Shown: positions 15,143 through 24,214 of the stretch, one piece after another
How positions within the stretch are numbered: position 1 is the stretch's first letter
Layout of the letters: every line of letters begins with the position of its first letter
IMG/VR virus record: IMGVR_UViG_3300005264_000030
Location: 1-33,596 of that record
Direction: 5' to 3' (one strand)
Source: a virus
DNA: 33,596 bases
The notes under the pieces: model-generated
Databases searched by the model: none
Seen by the model: the letters and a program-made list of their open reading frames with translations, nothing else
What the model was told of the DNA's origin: nothing
Program-made: the position numbers and the translations under genes

Positions 15143-16009
15143 ATGAAAAAATATACTTATATATACGGACTTAAAGATTCTAGAAAAGAATATGATTGTA
15201 TACGTTATATTGGAAAATCAGATAATCCTGAGAAACGTTTAATTTCTCATTTAAGATATGATTCGAAAAAGAAAAAAACATATAAAATTAATTGGATAAA
15301 AAAATTAGTAAAAGAGAATTTAAAACCTGAATTGGTTATTATTGAAAAAGTGTTAGATGATGAATGGGAAAATAGAGAAAAATATTGGATAAAATATTAT
15401 AGAAAAAAATATGGAAAACTAATAACTAATACATGTGATGGTGGAGGTAGAAATGTTTATTCTGGAGAAAATCATCCAATGTATGGAAAAAAACATACTG
15501 TTGAAGCTAAAAAGAAAATAGGAATTGCTTCAAAAAATAGAGAAAATATAGGTGATTGGTCTTTAGGTAAAAAAGGTAAACTAAATAATTGTTCTAAAAA
15601 TTTTTTATTTATATTAGAAGATGGAAGAAGATGTTTAGTTGAAGGAGAAATGCAAAAAGTTATTAAGAATGGTAAAATATCTTGGAGTATTTTAAATGAA
15701 ATTCGTAATTTTAAAAGAAAGAATTATAGAAAAATTTTATATATTTTAGACACTTATAATAGTGATAAATTATTTAATTTAATATCTATAGATGAGTTAA
15801 TATGTGCAATTACGTCTAAAAACCCATCAACTAAACCTTTAAGAAAACGTTACATTGTTTTTTTTAAAAATGGCAAAACGTTAAAAATATCAAATCTTAA
15901 AAGTTTTGCAAAAAATAATAATTTATCTTACGATTTATTATTGAAAATTAAAAATAATATAAAAGTCAAAAATAATAAAATATTAAAAATAGATAAAATA
16001 AATGAATGA
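15143..16009 (+). CDS. GIY-YIG homing endonuclease
   Basis: The 288-residue protein has the nuclease core YTYIYGLKD..IRYIGKSDNPEKRLISHL and WENREKYWIKYY. A NUMOD3-like segment (GENHPMYGKKHTVEAKKKI) follows, then a basic C-terminal region ending in SLKSFAKNNNLSYDLLLK, a helix-turn-helix-like NUMOD1 element. It is inserted between the gp55 and gp47 genes, and its last 8 bases overlap the gp47 start, so it disrupts nothing but probably couples its translation to gp47. A 103-base spacer before it shows no clear promoter. Confidence 0.88.
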   Translation: MKKYTYIYGLKDSRKEYDCIRYIGKSDNPEKRLISHLRYDSKKKKTYKINWIKKLVKENLKPELVIIEKVLDDEWENREKYWIKYYRKKYGKLITNTCDGGGRNVYSGENHPMYGKKHTVEAKKKIGIASKNRENIGDWSLGKKGKLNNCSKNFLFILEDGRRCLVEGEMQKVIKNGKISWSILNEIRNFKRKNYRKILYILDTYNSDKLFNLISIDELICAITSKNPSTKPLRKRYIVFFKNGKTLKISNLKSFAKNNNLSYDLLLKIKNNIKVKNNKILKIDKINE

Positions 16010-17120
16010 AATATTAATTGTAGCAGATATACATTTAGGTCATAAAAATTTTGCAAAAAATGTATTTCTTAAGGATATTTCGTATTTTGAAGAAATAGTT
16101 TTTCCTTATATATTAAAAAATAAAATAAAACACGTTATAATGTGTGGTGATTTGATCCATAATAGAGATCTTTCAAGTAACTATATTATTCAAGAATCAA
16201 AAAAAAGATTTTTTAGTTGGTTTGATAAAAATGGAGTTGAATTTCACGTTCTTATTGGAAATCATGATCTGCTATATAAAAATAGATCAGATTATAATTG
16301 GCCCAAAACAAATCTTAAAGAATTTGAATATATAACTGTTTATGAAGAACCTAAAATAGTTACTATAGAAGATTATAGATTTGGATTCCTCCCTTGGCAA
16401 GTTTCAAAAGTAGACATTCCAAAAATAATTAATCCTTCTGAAATTGATATACTTGTAGCACATATAGATATTAACAATGCTTTGATGCAAGGTAGTACTA
16501 GATCTTTTAATGGTTTTGATGTACAAACTTTTAAAGATTATAAACAAGTTATAGTAGGTCATTATCATGCAACGAGTGACTTTCACAATGTTAAGTATAT
16601 AGGTGCTCCTTATCAGATGAGTTATAGAGATTATAATAATAAGAAAGGATACTGGATACTTAAATCTGATATTAAGTTTGAATATTTTGAAAATACTTAC
16701 AGTCCTAAATATTTGAAGATATTTTACATTGAAAATGAAGGAGATTTTAAGTTATATATAGGTGGAATTAAAGAAGATAAAATTGAAGTTACAGTAGAAG
16801 AAGCGGTTGAATATGTCAAAAATAACTATTGTAAATTTATAGTAAAAGATTTTAAGCAAGAGAAATTACTTCAAGAAGTGTTTATAAAAATTACTGAAAA
16901 GACATATGATAGGATTGATTTAATTAATGAAGTATCATCTATTGCAGATTTTGATATAGAGAGTTTTGAAAGTGAAATTGATAGTAATGTTGAACTTATT
17001 GATATATTTGAAAGTTATGTTGAAAGTATAACGTTTAGAGATAAAAGAATGAGTAAAAAGAAAATTATTAAATATTTGAAAGAATGTTATAAGAAAACAA
17101 AGATTGGGAGTGATGAATGA
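16002..17120 (+). CDS. 47: gp47-like recombination nuclease subunit (SbcD/Mre11 family)
   Basis: The 372-residue metallophosphoesterase has the Mre11 motifs in order: ADIHLGH at 8-14, CGDLIHNRD at 48-56, IGNHDL at 85-90 and GHYHA at 186-190. Together with gp46 it forms the DNA end-resection complex that feeds UvsX-dependent recombination and degrades host DNA. The stop overlaps the gp46 start by four bases (ATGA), the usual translational coupling for this pair. Its length is close to T4 gp47 (339). Confidence 0.93.
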   Translation: MNEILIVADIHLGHKNFAKNVFLKDISYFEEIVFPYILKNKIKHVIMCGDLIHNRDLSSNYIIQESKKRFFSWFDKNGVEFHVLIGNHDLLYKNRSDYNWPKTNLKEFEYITVYEEPKIVTIEDYRFGFLPWQVSKVDIPKIINPSEIDILVAHIDINNALMQGSTRSFNGFDVQTFKDYKQVIVGHYHATSDFHNVKYIGAPYQMSYRDYNNKKGYWILKSDIKFEYFENTYSPKYLKIFYIENEGDFKLYIGGIKEDKIEVTVEEAVEYVKNNYCKFIVKDFKQEKLLQEVFIKITEKTYDRIDLINEVSSIADFDIESFESEIDSNVELIDIFESYVESITFRDKRMSKKKIIKYLKECYKKTKIGSDE

Positions 17121-18838
17121 TTACTTTGCAAAAAGTTAGATTTAAAAATTTCCTTAGTTATGGTAATAAATTTACAGAATATAATTTTACAAGGGGTATT
17201 ACTAGAATTACTGGATTGAATGGGCATGGAAAGTCTGTTATTGTTGACGTTATAAATTACTCTCTTTTTGGTAAACCTTTTAGAAAGTCTACATTACCCA
17301 ATTTAGTTAATACTACTAACAAAAGAAAACTTGTTACTGAGATTTATTTTGAATGTGATTCTAAAAACTATAAAATTGTAAGAGGTATAAAACCTAACAG
17401 GTTTGAAATTTATTGTGGACCAGAAAATGAATTACTTAATCAAGATTCGCATAAAAAAGATTATCAAAAATACTTAGAAGACGAAGTATTTAAATTTAAT
17501 GAGAGTATATTTCATCAAACAGTTATAAAATCTTTAACGAAATATGAATCTTTTTTAACACTTCCAAAAAATAAAAAACGCCATATCATTGAAGAGTTGT
17601 TTGAAATTACTGTTATTTCAGAAATGTTTGAGATTAATAAGTTTAAGAAGACTGACCTAGAGAGTAGGTTATATGACTTAAAAATTAATTTAAATCATAA
17701 AAATGAAATGATTGAACAGGAATTATCAAATATTGAAAAACTTAAGACTATACAAAAGCAACTTAAAGAAGAAAGTGAAGAAGAAAAAATAAAAATAAAT
17801 GAAACTATAAGTTCTTTAGAGTTTGTTATTGACGAATTACTTACAGGGTTGAAATTAATTAAAAAATATGAAAATGCAAATAAAATTGCAGTTAAAGAAT
17901 ATGATTTATTATTGAATAATTTAAATAATCTTAATAGAAAAAAAAGTGATATTGAGACGAAACTTAGAGTTTTTAAAGAGAAAATTGTTTGGCTTAAAAC
18001 TCAATGTCCGGTTTGTCTTAGAGTAGATGAAATCGAATTAGATGATAAAGATGCTAATATAGATAAAAAAGAATCGATTAATTTGGATGAACAAATTATT
18101 AAATTAAATAAAAAAATTGCTAAATTAAATAAAAAAATTGAAGATAACAAAACTATAATAAATAAAAAGACATTATTTAATCAAAAGATAAATAATAATA
18201 GGAAGCAAATAGTAGAGTTAAATGGTAAGATAAAAAAAATTAAAAAGGACTTTGAAGTTGACGAGTCTAAATATGAATCTCTTATACATGAATTTAAATA
18301 TATAGATAAGAAATGTAAAAATACTGAAAATGATTTAAAGTATGTTGATGTAATCTATAATTTACTTCAAGACGAGGGTATAAAAGCATATATTATTAAA
18401 AAATATCTTCCATTACTAAATAAGTTATTGAATACATATCTACAAAAATTTGCTTTAGATTTTGAACTAGAATTTACATATAATTTTGATGTTGATATCA
18501 AAAATAAATTTAAAAATAATTTAACATATGAGAATTTTAGTCAAGGTGAGAAAAAGCGAGTAGATGCTTCAGTTATGTTCTGTTTTCTAGAATTTTGTAA
18601 ACTTAAATATAATACAGCAAAAATAAATTTGTTAGCGTTTGATGAGTTTACAGTAGGACTTGATCCAGAAGGTGAAAGTACTTTTTATGAGATTTTAAAA
18701 GATATTTCAAAAAGAGATGAAGTTGAAATAATTACAGTATCTCATAGTTCTCTTATAGATCCTGATAAAATTGATAATATATACTCCGCAGAGGTGAGGT
18801 CAGGGTTTAGTAATTTGACGAAAATAGACGAAAGTTAA
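17117..18838 (+). CDS. 46: gp46-like recombination ATPase (SbcC/Rad50 family)
   Basis: The 573-residue protein has Walker A GLNGHGKS at 33-40, a long coiled coil with a CPVC zinc hook at 297-300, the ABC signature FSQGEKKRVD near 474, Walker B NLLAFDEFTVGLD and a D-loop/H-loop ending VSHSS. This is the Rad50-type architecture, of T4 gp46 size (560). It is directly coupled to gp47. A T4-type late promoter starts the next unit 13 bases after its stop. Confidence 0.93.
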   Translation: MITLQKVRFKNFLSYGNKFTEYNFTRGITRITGLNGHGKSVIVDVINYSLFGKPFRKSTLPNLVNTTNKRKLVTEIYFECDSKNYKIVRGIKPNRFEIYCGPENELLNQDSHKKDYQKYLEDEVFKFNESIFHQTVIKSLTKYESFLTLPKNKKRHIIEELFEITVISEMFEINKFKKTDLESRLYDLKINLNHKNEMIEQELSNIEKLKTIQKQLKEESEEEKIKINETISSLEFVIDELLTGLKLIKKYENANKIAVKEYDLLLNNLNNLNRKKSDIETKLRVFKEKIVWLKTQCPVCLRVDEIELDDKDANIDKKESINLDEQIIKLNKKIAKLNKKIEDNKTIINKKTLFNQKINNNRKQIVELNGKIKKIKKDFEVDESKYESLIHEFKYIDKKCKNTENDLKYVDVIYNLLQDEGIKAYIIKKYLPLLNKLLNTYLQKFALDFELEFTYNFDVDIKNKFKNNLTYENFSQGEKKRVDASVMFCFLEFCKLKYNTAKINLLAFDEFTVGLDPEGESTFYEILKDISKRDEVEIITVSHSSLIDPDKIDNIYSAEVRSGFSNLTKIDES

Positions 18839-18850
18839 AATGATAAATAT

Positions 18851-18858
18851 TATAAATA
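18851..18858 (+). promoter_or_regulatory. T4-type late promoter (TATAAATA) for the virion protein genes
   Basis: A perfect TATAAATA lies 22 bases before the ATG at 18881, with AGAGGG as ribosome binding site between. The spacing gives a leader of about 15 bases. This marks the next two genes as late, structural-type genes set inside a replication cluster. Confidence 0.8.
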
Positions 18859-18880
18859 ATTCATATTTTAAAGAGGGTTT

Positions 18881-21460
18881 ATGAAAGTAAAAATAGCAGG
18901 AGAAAAAATTGTTACATTAACACAGGCAATGACTGAATATACACCAACAGCCGATGCTCAAGAAACTGATATTACTTGTGTTGCCGATGTTGATGGAAAT
19001 CTAGCTGGTAAATATTTTAAATTATATGCTGCGAATAATTCAACAAAACATTGTTTTTATTATACTATACCAACCGCAGCACAAGTTTCAACTTATACGA
19101 CAATTGCTAATAGTTCTAGTAGTTTGAGTGGTAAATATTTTAGTTTTTATGATAATGATGGTAAGTCTTACGTTCCTTGGTTTAATGTAGGAGAAAAAGA
19201 GATTAACACACTGTCATGTGGAACTGCAGCACAAACGGATATGACAGGAGAGAAGGAAAAAAACACGTTAACGTGTGGAACTGCAGCACAAACGGATATG
19301 ACAGGAGAGAAGGAAAAAAACACGTTAACGTGTGGAACTGCAGCACAAACGGATATGACTGGTACAAAAGAAGTGAACACGATTGTTGCCGAAGCAGACG
19401 TATCAGGAAGTTTAAATAACACTACTTTTCATTTCTTTTCACTTGATGGAAATAATGGAACAAAAAGTGAATATTATGTTTGGTTTAACGTAGATTCAGG
19501 TGGTGCAGATCCACAAGAACCTTTAGGAACTCCTATTGAAGTTGCTATTAGTGCAAATGACGTTGCAAATGACGTTGCAACAGCTGTTCGAAGTGCTATT
19601 AATACATATGGGGCTGACGTAATAGTGTCTGGTTCATCAGCAGATATCGTTATCACCAGTGATTATTTTGGAGTTGCTGAAGCCGCTGCTGATGGTTGGG
19701 CATCACCTACTGGATGGTCTTCTTTTACAAGAACAGTATCTGGAGTTGATATAACAGCGGGTGAGTATTTTACATTTACGGTGGGTGTTGAAACACCAGT
19801 TAATTATTATGCATGGTTTAATGCTACAGGTGGTTCTGCAGCAGATACAGCTCCTTCATTAGAACCAACGGTATCTGGAACAGGTATTCAGGTAGATCAT
19901 GCTTTTGATGCTACAAATGCTAATATGGGTTTGGCTTTAAGAACTGCATTAGACACATTACTTGGTTCGGGTGGTTTAGATACAGCTACTATTACTGGAG
20001 CAACAACTGATTGTATTATTGAAGATAATGAATATGGTTTAGGTGTTGCAGCTGCTGAACATTTTACTGATGTAAATTTTTCGGTTGCTAGAACTAATAC
20101 AGGAGTTGATATAACTGATGGAGAATATTTTACATTTGTTAGCGATGGTACTACGTACTACGCATGGTTTAATGCTACCGGTGGTTCTTCAGATAATGAA
20201 GCACCTTCAAGTGATCCTTCAATACCCGCTGCTACAGGTATTCAAGTAGATCATGCTTTCGATGCTACAAATGCTAATATGGGTTTGGCTTTAAGAACTG
20301 CTATTGATGCAGCAGTTTCTACTGTAACTGTTACTGGAGCAACAACTGATTGTATTATTGAAGAAAATTCCTATGGTTTAGGAACAGCTGCAACAGAAAG
20401 TTTTACTAATGCAAATTTTACAGTTGCTGAAACTAATGCTGGTGTAGCAGTAACTGCCGGTGAATATTTCATATTTTATAGTGGACTTTCAGCTAGTGCT
20501 ACAAAATATTATGCATGGTTTAATGCTACGGGTGGTTCTTCAGATGACGAAGCACCTTCAAGTGATCCTAGTGTTGCAGCTGCTACCGGTATTCAAGTAG
20601 ATCATGCTTTTGATGCTAATGCAGAAGCAATGGGGTTGGCTTTAAGAACAGCACTTTCTGCTGCAGGTCTTGATGGAGTCGTTATTTCTGGTGCTACAAC
20701 TGATTGTATAGTAACTAATAGTGTTAATGGAGAAGGAATAGCTGCAACAGAACATTTTACAGATGTTAATTTTACAGTTGCTAGAACTAATACTGGAGTT
20801 ACTGGAAGTTCACAACCTACCGGTTTTCCAAGTGGTACTACATATATTGAAGTTGATTTAAATACTGACGATACGGATACGGCGGTGGGAGCTGCTTGTA
20901 GAACAGCATTAAACGCTGTTAGTGATGTTACTGATAAATTTACTATTACCGGTTCTACTACAAGTATTATTATTACATGCGATATAACAGGTGCTTTAAA
21001 AACAGCAACTGTAGGAGATTCTGGTTTTTCTGTAGACGAGACAGTTTCAGGTTGGACTGGAAATGATAACGATGATCCTAATATTTCAGGTTGGACTAGT
21101 CATGCGGTTACAATTCTTCCTAATGATAATTCAACGACGGGAGTAACAGAAAAAACTAAAGATGTTATTCATGCAGTTTCAGATTTTTCTGCAACTAGAA
21201 GTACTTCGACGATTAGTGTTGTAAATGCTGCAAATGGTGAATGTAGTGATCCAGAAGTATGTAATAGTGGATTTACAATGAGTGTTACTACAAACGGAGT
21301 TACAGGAATTGTTTCTCCATCGGGTTATAAGATTTTTGAAATTGTAGGAACACAACCAGATTTGACTTATTATAACGGAGGACCAATCGTAGGAAAAACA
21401 AAGAACGTATCTTTTGTTGTTCCTGAAGAAGATATAGAATATATACAGGAGGGATTCTAA
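18881..21460 (+). CDS. Repetitive virion-type protein (putative surface/decoration or fibre protein)
   Basis: The 859-residue protein is rich in Ala, Thr, Gly and Ser and made of repeats. Three 57-base (19-residue) units lie at 19190-19360. At least three consecutive 117-residue units carry YYAWFNATGG, TGIQVDHAFDA, MGLALRTA and TGATTDCIIE. Related but more divergent copies lie on either side (VWFNVDSGG.., ...FPSGTTYIEVDLN). The unit, a DVSGSLNxKYFxL strand, xWxNV and a 'D..A..l..al' helix, occurs once in the next gene. The C-terminal block ends in VGKTKNVSFVVPEEDIEY. No signal peptide or enzyme motif is seen. Late promoter control and the beta-rich repeats point to a virion surface protein. 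The exact place in the particle is unknown. Confidence 0.75.
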   Translation: MKVKIAGEKIVTLTQAMTEYTPTADAQETDITCVADVDGNLAGKYFKLYAANNSTKHCFYYTIPTAAQVSTYTTIANSSSSLSGKYFSFYDNDGKSYVPWFNVGEKEINTLSCGTAAQTDMTGEKEKNTLTCGTAAQTDMTGEKEKNTLTCGTAAQTDMTGTKEVNTIVAEADVSGSLNNTTFHFFSLDGNNGTKSEYYVWFNVDSGGADPQEPLGTPIEVAISANDVANDVATAVRSAINTYGADVIVSGSSADIVITSDYFGVAEAAADGWASPTGWSSFTRTVSGVDITAGEYFTFTVGVETPVNYYAWFNATGGSAADTAPSLEPTVSGTGIQVDHAFDATNANMGLALRTALDTLLGSGGLDTATITGATTDCIIEDNEYGLGVAAAEHFTDVNFSVARTNTGVDITDGEYFTFVSDGTTYYAWFNATGGSSDNEAPSSDPSIPAATGIQVDHAFDATNANMGLALRTAIDAAVSTVTVTGATTDCIIEENSYGLGTAATESFTNANFTVAETNAGVAVTAGEYFIFYSGLSASATKYYAWFNATGGSSDDEAPSSDPSVAAATGIQVDHAFDANAEAMGLALRTALSAAGLDGVVISGATTDCIVTNSVNGEGIAATEHFTDVNFTVARTNTGVTGSSQPTGFPSGTTYIEVDLNTDDTDTAVGAACRTALNAVSDVTDKFTITGSTTSIIITCDITGALKTATVGDSGFSVDETVSGWTGNDNDDPNISGWTSHAVTILPNDNSTTGVTEKTKDVIHAVSDFSATRSTSTISVVNAANGECSDPEVCNSGFTMSVTTNGVTGIVSPSGYKIFEIVGTQPDLTYYNGGPIVGKTKNVSFVVPEEDIEYIQEGF
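19190..19360 (+). repeat. Three in-frame 57-bp tandem repeats
   Basis: Units at 19190-19246, 19247-19303 and 19304-19360 encode GEKExNTLxCGTAAQTDMT. Units 2 and 3 are almost identical over the full 57 bases, whereas unit 1 has several changes. The shared unit contains the 12-base palindrome CACGTTAACGTG. Recent in-frame expansion is likely, and copy number may vary between isolates. Confidence 0.9.
19741..20812 (+). repeat. Tandem ~351-bp coding repeats
   Basis: The marker GCATGGTTTA occurs at 19811, 20162 and 20513, exactly 351 bases (117 codons) apart. Flanking sequence is conserved but not identical (GCTACAGG, GCTACCGG, GCTACGGG). The repeats code for the same domain, and their divergence at third positions shows an older duplication than the 57-bp repeats. 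Confidence 0.85.
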
Positions 21461-22074
21461 TGATTGTAAATGTTTACGGATATGCACCAATTATTGCATC
21501 GTCTATGATAACATATGCATCTTCTGATGCAGCTCATGTTCAGAAGATTACTGCAGTTGCGGATGTTTCGGGAAGTTTGAATAATAAGTATTTTATTCTT
21601 CCTACAGCAAACTGTACTACTATTTACGTTGTTTGGATGAATGTAAATAGTGCAGGGACTAAACCAATTTTAGGATCTAACGTGACTTACGTAGAGATTG
21701 TAATTGCTACAAATGCGACTGCAAATACTATAGGTGGTCAACTTAGAACTGATCTTGGAGCACTTAGTGAGTTTTCATCATCCGGTACAAATGCCGATTG
21801 TACTTTAACGGATGGAACAGATGGTGCAGCTCCTATTGCACATGACGATCTTAATGATTCTACTACTTCTACTGGATTTACCTTTTCTGAAACAACACCC
21901 GGGACTAATGCAGTTCCTTCTAATTTGTTTGTTAAGATTGTGGGTAAAATTATGGTGGATAAAGTTGCTTTTGACGCTAGTGTTACTGGAACTTTAACTA
22001 ATATTAAATATGCAAGTGAAGATATTACTTTGATAGTTCCGGTTCAACAAATCTTAAGTATTACAGAGAATTGA
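21460..22074 (+). CDS. Single-domain relative of the repetitive virion-type protein
   Basis: The 204-residue protein overlaps the previous stop by one base and is co-transcribed. It contains one copy of the repeat domain (ITAVADVSGSLNNKYFILP, VVWMNVNSAG, ANTIGGQLRTDL, NADCTLTDG) followed by a C-terminal block (VKIVGKIMVDKVAF..ITLIVPVQQI) similar to the C-terminus of the 859-residue protein (FEIVGTQ..VSFVVPEEDI). The two probably share a partner or assembly site. The start ATGATTGTAAATG follows AGGAGG. Function unknown, probably structural. Confidence 0.75.
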   Translation: MIVNVYGYAPIIASSMITYASSDAAHVQKITAVADVSGSLNNKYFILPTANCTTIYVVWMNVNSAGTKPILGSNVTYVEIVIATNATANTIGGQLRTDLGALSEFSSSGTNADCTLTDGTDGAAPIAHDDLNDSTTSTGFTFSETTPGTNAVPSNLFVKIVGKIMVDKVAFDASVTGTLTNIKYASEDITLIVPVQQILSITEN

Positions 22075-22081
22075 TGGATTG

Positions 22082-22111
22082 TTGACATAAATAGTTTTGA
22101 TATGATATACT
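22082..22111 (+). promoter_or_regulatory. Sigma70-type promoter with extended -10 upstream of uvsX
   Basis: TTGACA (22082-22087) and TATACT (22106-22111) are spaced by 18 bases, with TG one base before the -10 (extended -10). It lies directly after the late structural genes, so uvsX can be made early, independently of them. Confidence 0.75.
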
Positions 22112-22151
22112 ATCTTCGTATACAATAATTTTAATATGGAGATAGTATGTC
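22104..22151 (+). promoter_or_regulatory. Inverted repeat that could hide the uvsX start in read-through RNA
   Basis: GATATACTATC (22104-22114) can pair with GATAGTATGTC (22141-22151) as 11 base pairs with one G-U. The right arm holds the last base of the GGAG ribosome site and the ATG (22147). The left arm overlaps the promoter -10, so RNA starting at that promoter would lack it. Confidence 0.45.
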
Positions 22152-23214
22152 AAAAAATACCGATTTAATTTCACGTTATCTTTCTAAAACCAAGTCTGAA
22201 GCATATCTACTTAAAGATAATAAATTCCCTATCAAATATTGGATCAATTCAGGAAATTATTTACTTAATGCCTTGTTAAGTGGATATCATGATCGTGGAT
22301 ATCCTTCTGGTCGATTTACGCAAATGACTGGACCAAATTCTGTTGGAAAAACTTACCTTTTTACTCAAGCAATGACTGAAGCTCAGAAGGATGATTTTTT
22401 AATATATGTTGTCGATTCTGAATTTGGTGGAGATATGGATAATTTTATTAAAAGAGGTCTTGACCCAAATTTACTCATTCACAGTCCATTACAACACATT
22501 AAAACGATTACAGGTGAACTTTTATCGTTTTTAGATGAAGTTCATGAAGACGATAAAGTAATTGTGGTTATTGATTCCGTAGGTAATTTAAGTTCTAATA
22601 AAGAAACTGAAGATATGAGGAATTTTAGTGATAAAAGAGATATGACAAGAGCACAAGAACTTAAAGCAATGTTTAGACAGTTAGTAGTTCCTGCAGGTAA
22701 GAAAAATGTACCTTTCTTTATTGTGAATCATGAATACGACAGTCCTGATATGTTTTCAAGGAAGATTCAAGGGGGCGGTGGTGGTCCAGCATATGGTTCA
22801 TCTATTATTATATCGATGACAAAATCTCAAGAGAAAGATGGTACAGAACATATAGGTACTGGACTTACTTGTACAAATACTAAAAATAGATTTGCAAGAG
22901 AAAAGGAAAAAGTTCGAATTGTTATTAATTATGATGAAGGTCTTAATAAATATTCTGGGCTATTTGAGGTTGCTAAAGAATTAGAGTATTTGAAAAGTTC
23001 TGGTGGGTCTTGGTGGTCTTTTAAGGGATCAGATGATAAATTTTATAAAAAAGATGTTGAGTTTAATTCTGATTTTTGGGAAAAACAACTTAAAGGTGAA
23101 TTTGGAATAGCATTAAATAATAAATTTAGATATCAATCACATGCTATTGATGTTCTAGAGGAACCTGAAAAACCTAAAAAAACAGAAAGTAAAAAATCTA
23201 AGAAGAAAAAATAG
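22147..23214 (+). CDS. uvsX: UvsX-like RecA-family recombinase
   Basis: The 355-residue protein has the T4 UvsX/RecA core: Walker A GPNSVGKT at 62-69, YVVDSEFGG, Walker B-like VIVVIDSVGNL, the VNHEYDSPDMFSRKIQGGGGGPAYGSS loop region and FAREKEKVRI. A Lys-rich tail (KKTESKKSKKKK) ends the protein. UvsX forms filaments on single-stranded DNA with UvsY and drives strand invasion and recombination-dependent replication. GGAG is 5 bases before the ATG. The length is slightly under T4 UvsX (391). Confidence 0.93.
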   Translation: MSKNTDLISRYLSKTKSEAYLLKDNKFPIKYWINSGNYLLNALLSGYHDRGYPSGRFTQMTGPNSVGKTYLFTQAMTEAQKDDFLIYVVDSEFGGDMDNFIKRGLDPNLLIHSPLQHIKTITGELLSFLDEVHEDDKVIVVIDSVGNLSSNKETEDMRNFSDKRDMTRAQELKAMFRQLVVPAGKKNVPFFIVNHEYDSPDMFSRKIQGGGGGPAYGSSIIISMTKSQEKDGTEHIGTGLTCTNTKNRFAREKEKVRIVINYDEGLNKYSGLFEVAKELEYLKSSGGSWWSFKGSDDKFYKKDVEFNSDFWEKQLKGEFGIALNNKFRYQSHAIDVLEEPEKPKKTESKKSKKKK

Positions 23215-23222
23215 GAGATAAG

Positions 23223-23525
23223 ATGTTTAAAGACGTTGAGACATTATATCAGAGTATTAAAGAATATTTTAAGAAGTATGTTTTCATTGAAGTTAACTTA
23301 AATAATGTTATTTTAGATGAATCGAATTTAAAATATACTATAACTATAAGAAGTACTAGGGAATACGCATCTATTGAAACATCTTTTAAAATTGATGAAG
23401 ATCATAATTTAAGAGATTTAGAAAATAATATAATTGACTTTTCTGACATTTGGAGGTATCTTTATAATGAAAGTATGAAATGTTATGATCTAGCAATGAA
23501 ACGGTTATTAAAAATGGAGAATTAA
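23223..23525 (+). CDS. Unknown small protein between uvsX and gp41
   Basis: The 100-residue acidic protein starts 8 bases after uvsX and its stop overlaps the gp41 start (TAATG). It has alternating strand-like segments (VFIEVNLNNVIL, KYTITIRST, SIETSFKI) and a C-terminal helix (YNESMKCYDLAMKRLLKM). In T4-like phages small unassigned ORFs often occupy this position. No motif is recognised. Its tight packing suggests co-translation with the helicase. Confidence 0.65.
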   Translation: MFKDVETLYQSIKEYFKKYVFIEVNLNNVILDESNLKYTITIRSTREYASIETSFKIDEDHNLRDLENNIIDFSDIWRYLYNESMKCYDLAMKRLLKMEN

Positions 23526-24214
23526 TGCTTATTGAGAGTATTTTCAAATATGTGTTTGACAATAATGATTTTTATAATTTAGTATATCCGAAACTTAGAG
23601 AAGAATTTTTCATAGATATAGAACTACGAGAGATTTATAAAAAGATGAAAATATGCGTAAACGAATATTTATCCAGACCTTCAATGAAGGATGTTGCATT
23701 ACTTATAGATACTGATTCAGAGTTATCAGAAGAAGATTCAAAAAATGTCTTGACAAAACTTAAAGAAGTTAGTAATATAAAGGTTACAGATAATTTTGAT
23801 TTAATGAAAACTGAAACAGAAAAGTGGTTGTTACATAGAGCTTGTGAACTTGCAGTTTTAGAGTCTGCGAAGATTCTTGAATTAAATAAACCAAAAGGAA
23901 AAATGGTTGAATTAATGAAAGAAGCAGTCATGATGTCTTTAACAACTAATTTAGGTTATGAATATGCAATAGATGCAGAAAAGCAATATGAATTTTATAC
24001 AAGAACTGAAGAAGTGATGAAAACAGGTCTTGTGTCCTTAGACGATCTGTTAGGTGGAGGTTTCAGACGTAAAGCTCTTTACATGTTGGTTGGAAAAACA
24101 AATGTTGGTAAGTGTGTTCTTCAATCATCTCAAATACTTATAAGAAATAAGAAAACCGGAAAGAAAGAAAAAATTGCCATAGGTAAATTTTTTTCACGTT
24201 TCTTAAATAAGTAA
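23525..24214 (+). CDS. 41: gp41 replicative helicase, N-terminal half fused to short N-intein (split gene)
   Basis: The first 196 residues are the N-terminal domain and start of the RecA-like domain of a DnaB-family helicase of T4 gp41 type, ending in LDDLLGGGFRRKALYMLVGKTNVGK at Walker A. From Cys197 the sequence is an intein N-fragment of only 33 residues (CVLQSSQILIRNKKTGKKEK..), then TAA. The helicase drives fork unwinding with primase gp61. It can be functional only after trans-splicing to the product of 24353-25516, which begins after its C-intein with TLWLCHIAAS and completes GKTNVGKT. Confidence 0.9.
   Translation: MLIESIFKYVFDNNDFYNLVYPKLREEFFIDIELREIYKKMKICVNEYLSRPSMKDVALLIDTDSELSEEDSKNVLTKLKEVSNIKVTDNFDLMKTETEKWLLHRACELAVLESAKILELNKPKGKMVELMKEAVMMSLTTNLGYEYAIDAEKQYEFYTRTEEVMKTGLVSLDDLLGGGFRRKALYMLVGKTNVGKCVLQSSQILIRNKKTGKKEKIAIGKFFSRFLNK
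24113..24211 (+). other. Atypical split intein N-fragment in gp41 (33 residues)
   Basis: Cys1 and the VLQSSQILIRNKKTGKKEKI segment fit block A of DnaB/TerL-type inteins, whose consensus is C..x-T/S-x-I-x-(V/I)-R-N-K-x-T-G. The break falls between blocks A and B, far earlier than in DnaE-type split inteins. Confidence 0.85.

Noticed and set aside
19190-19360. 57-bp repeats as a CRISPR array
   Set aside because: The repeats are directly adjacent with no spacers and code in frame for 19-residue units.
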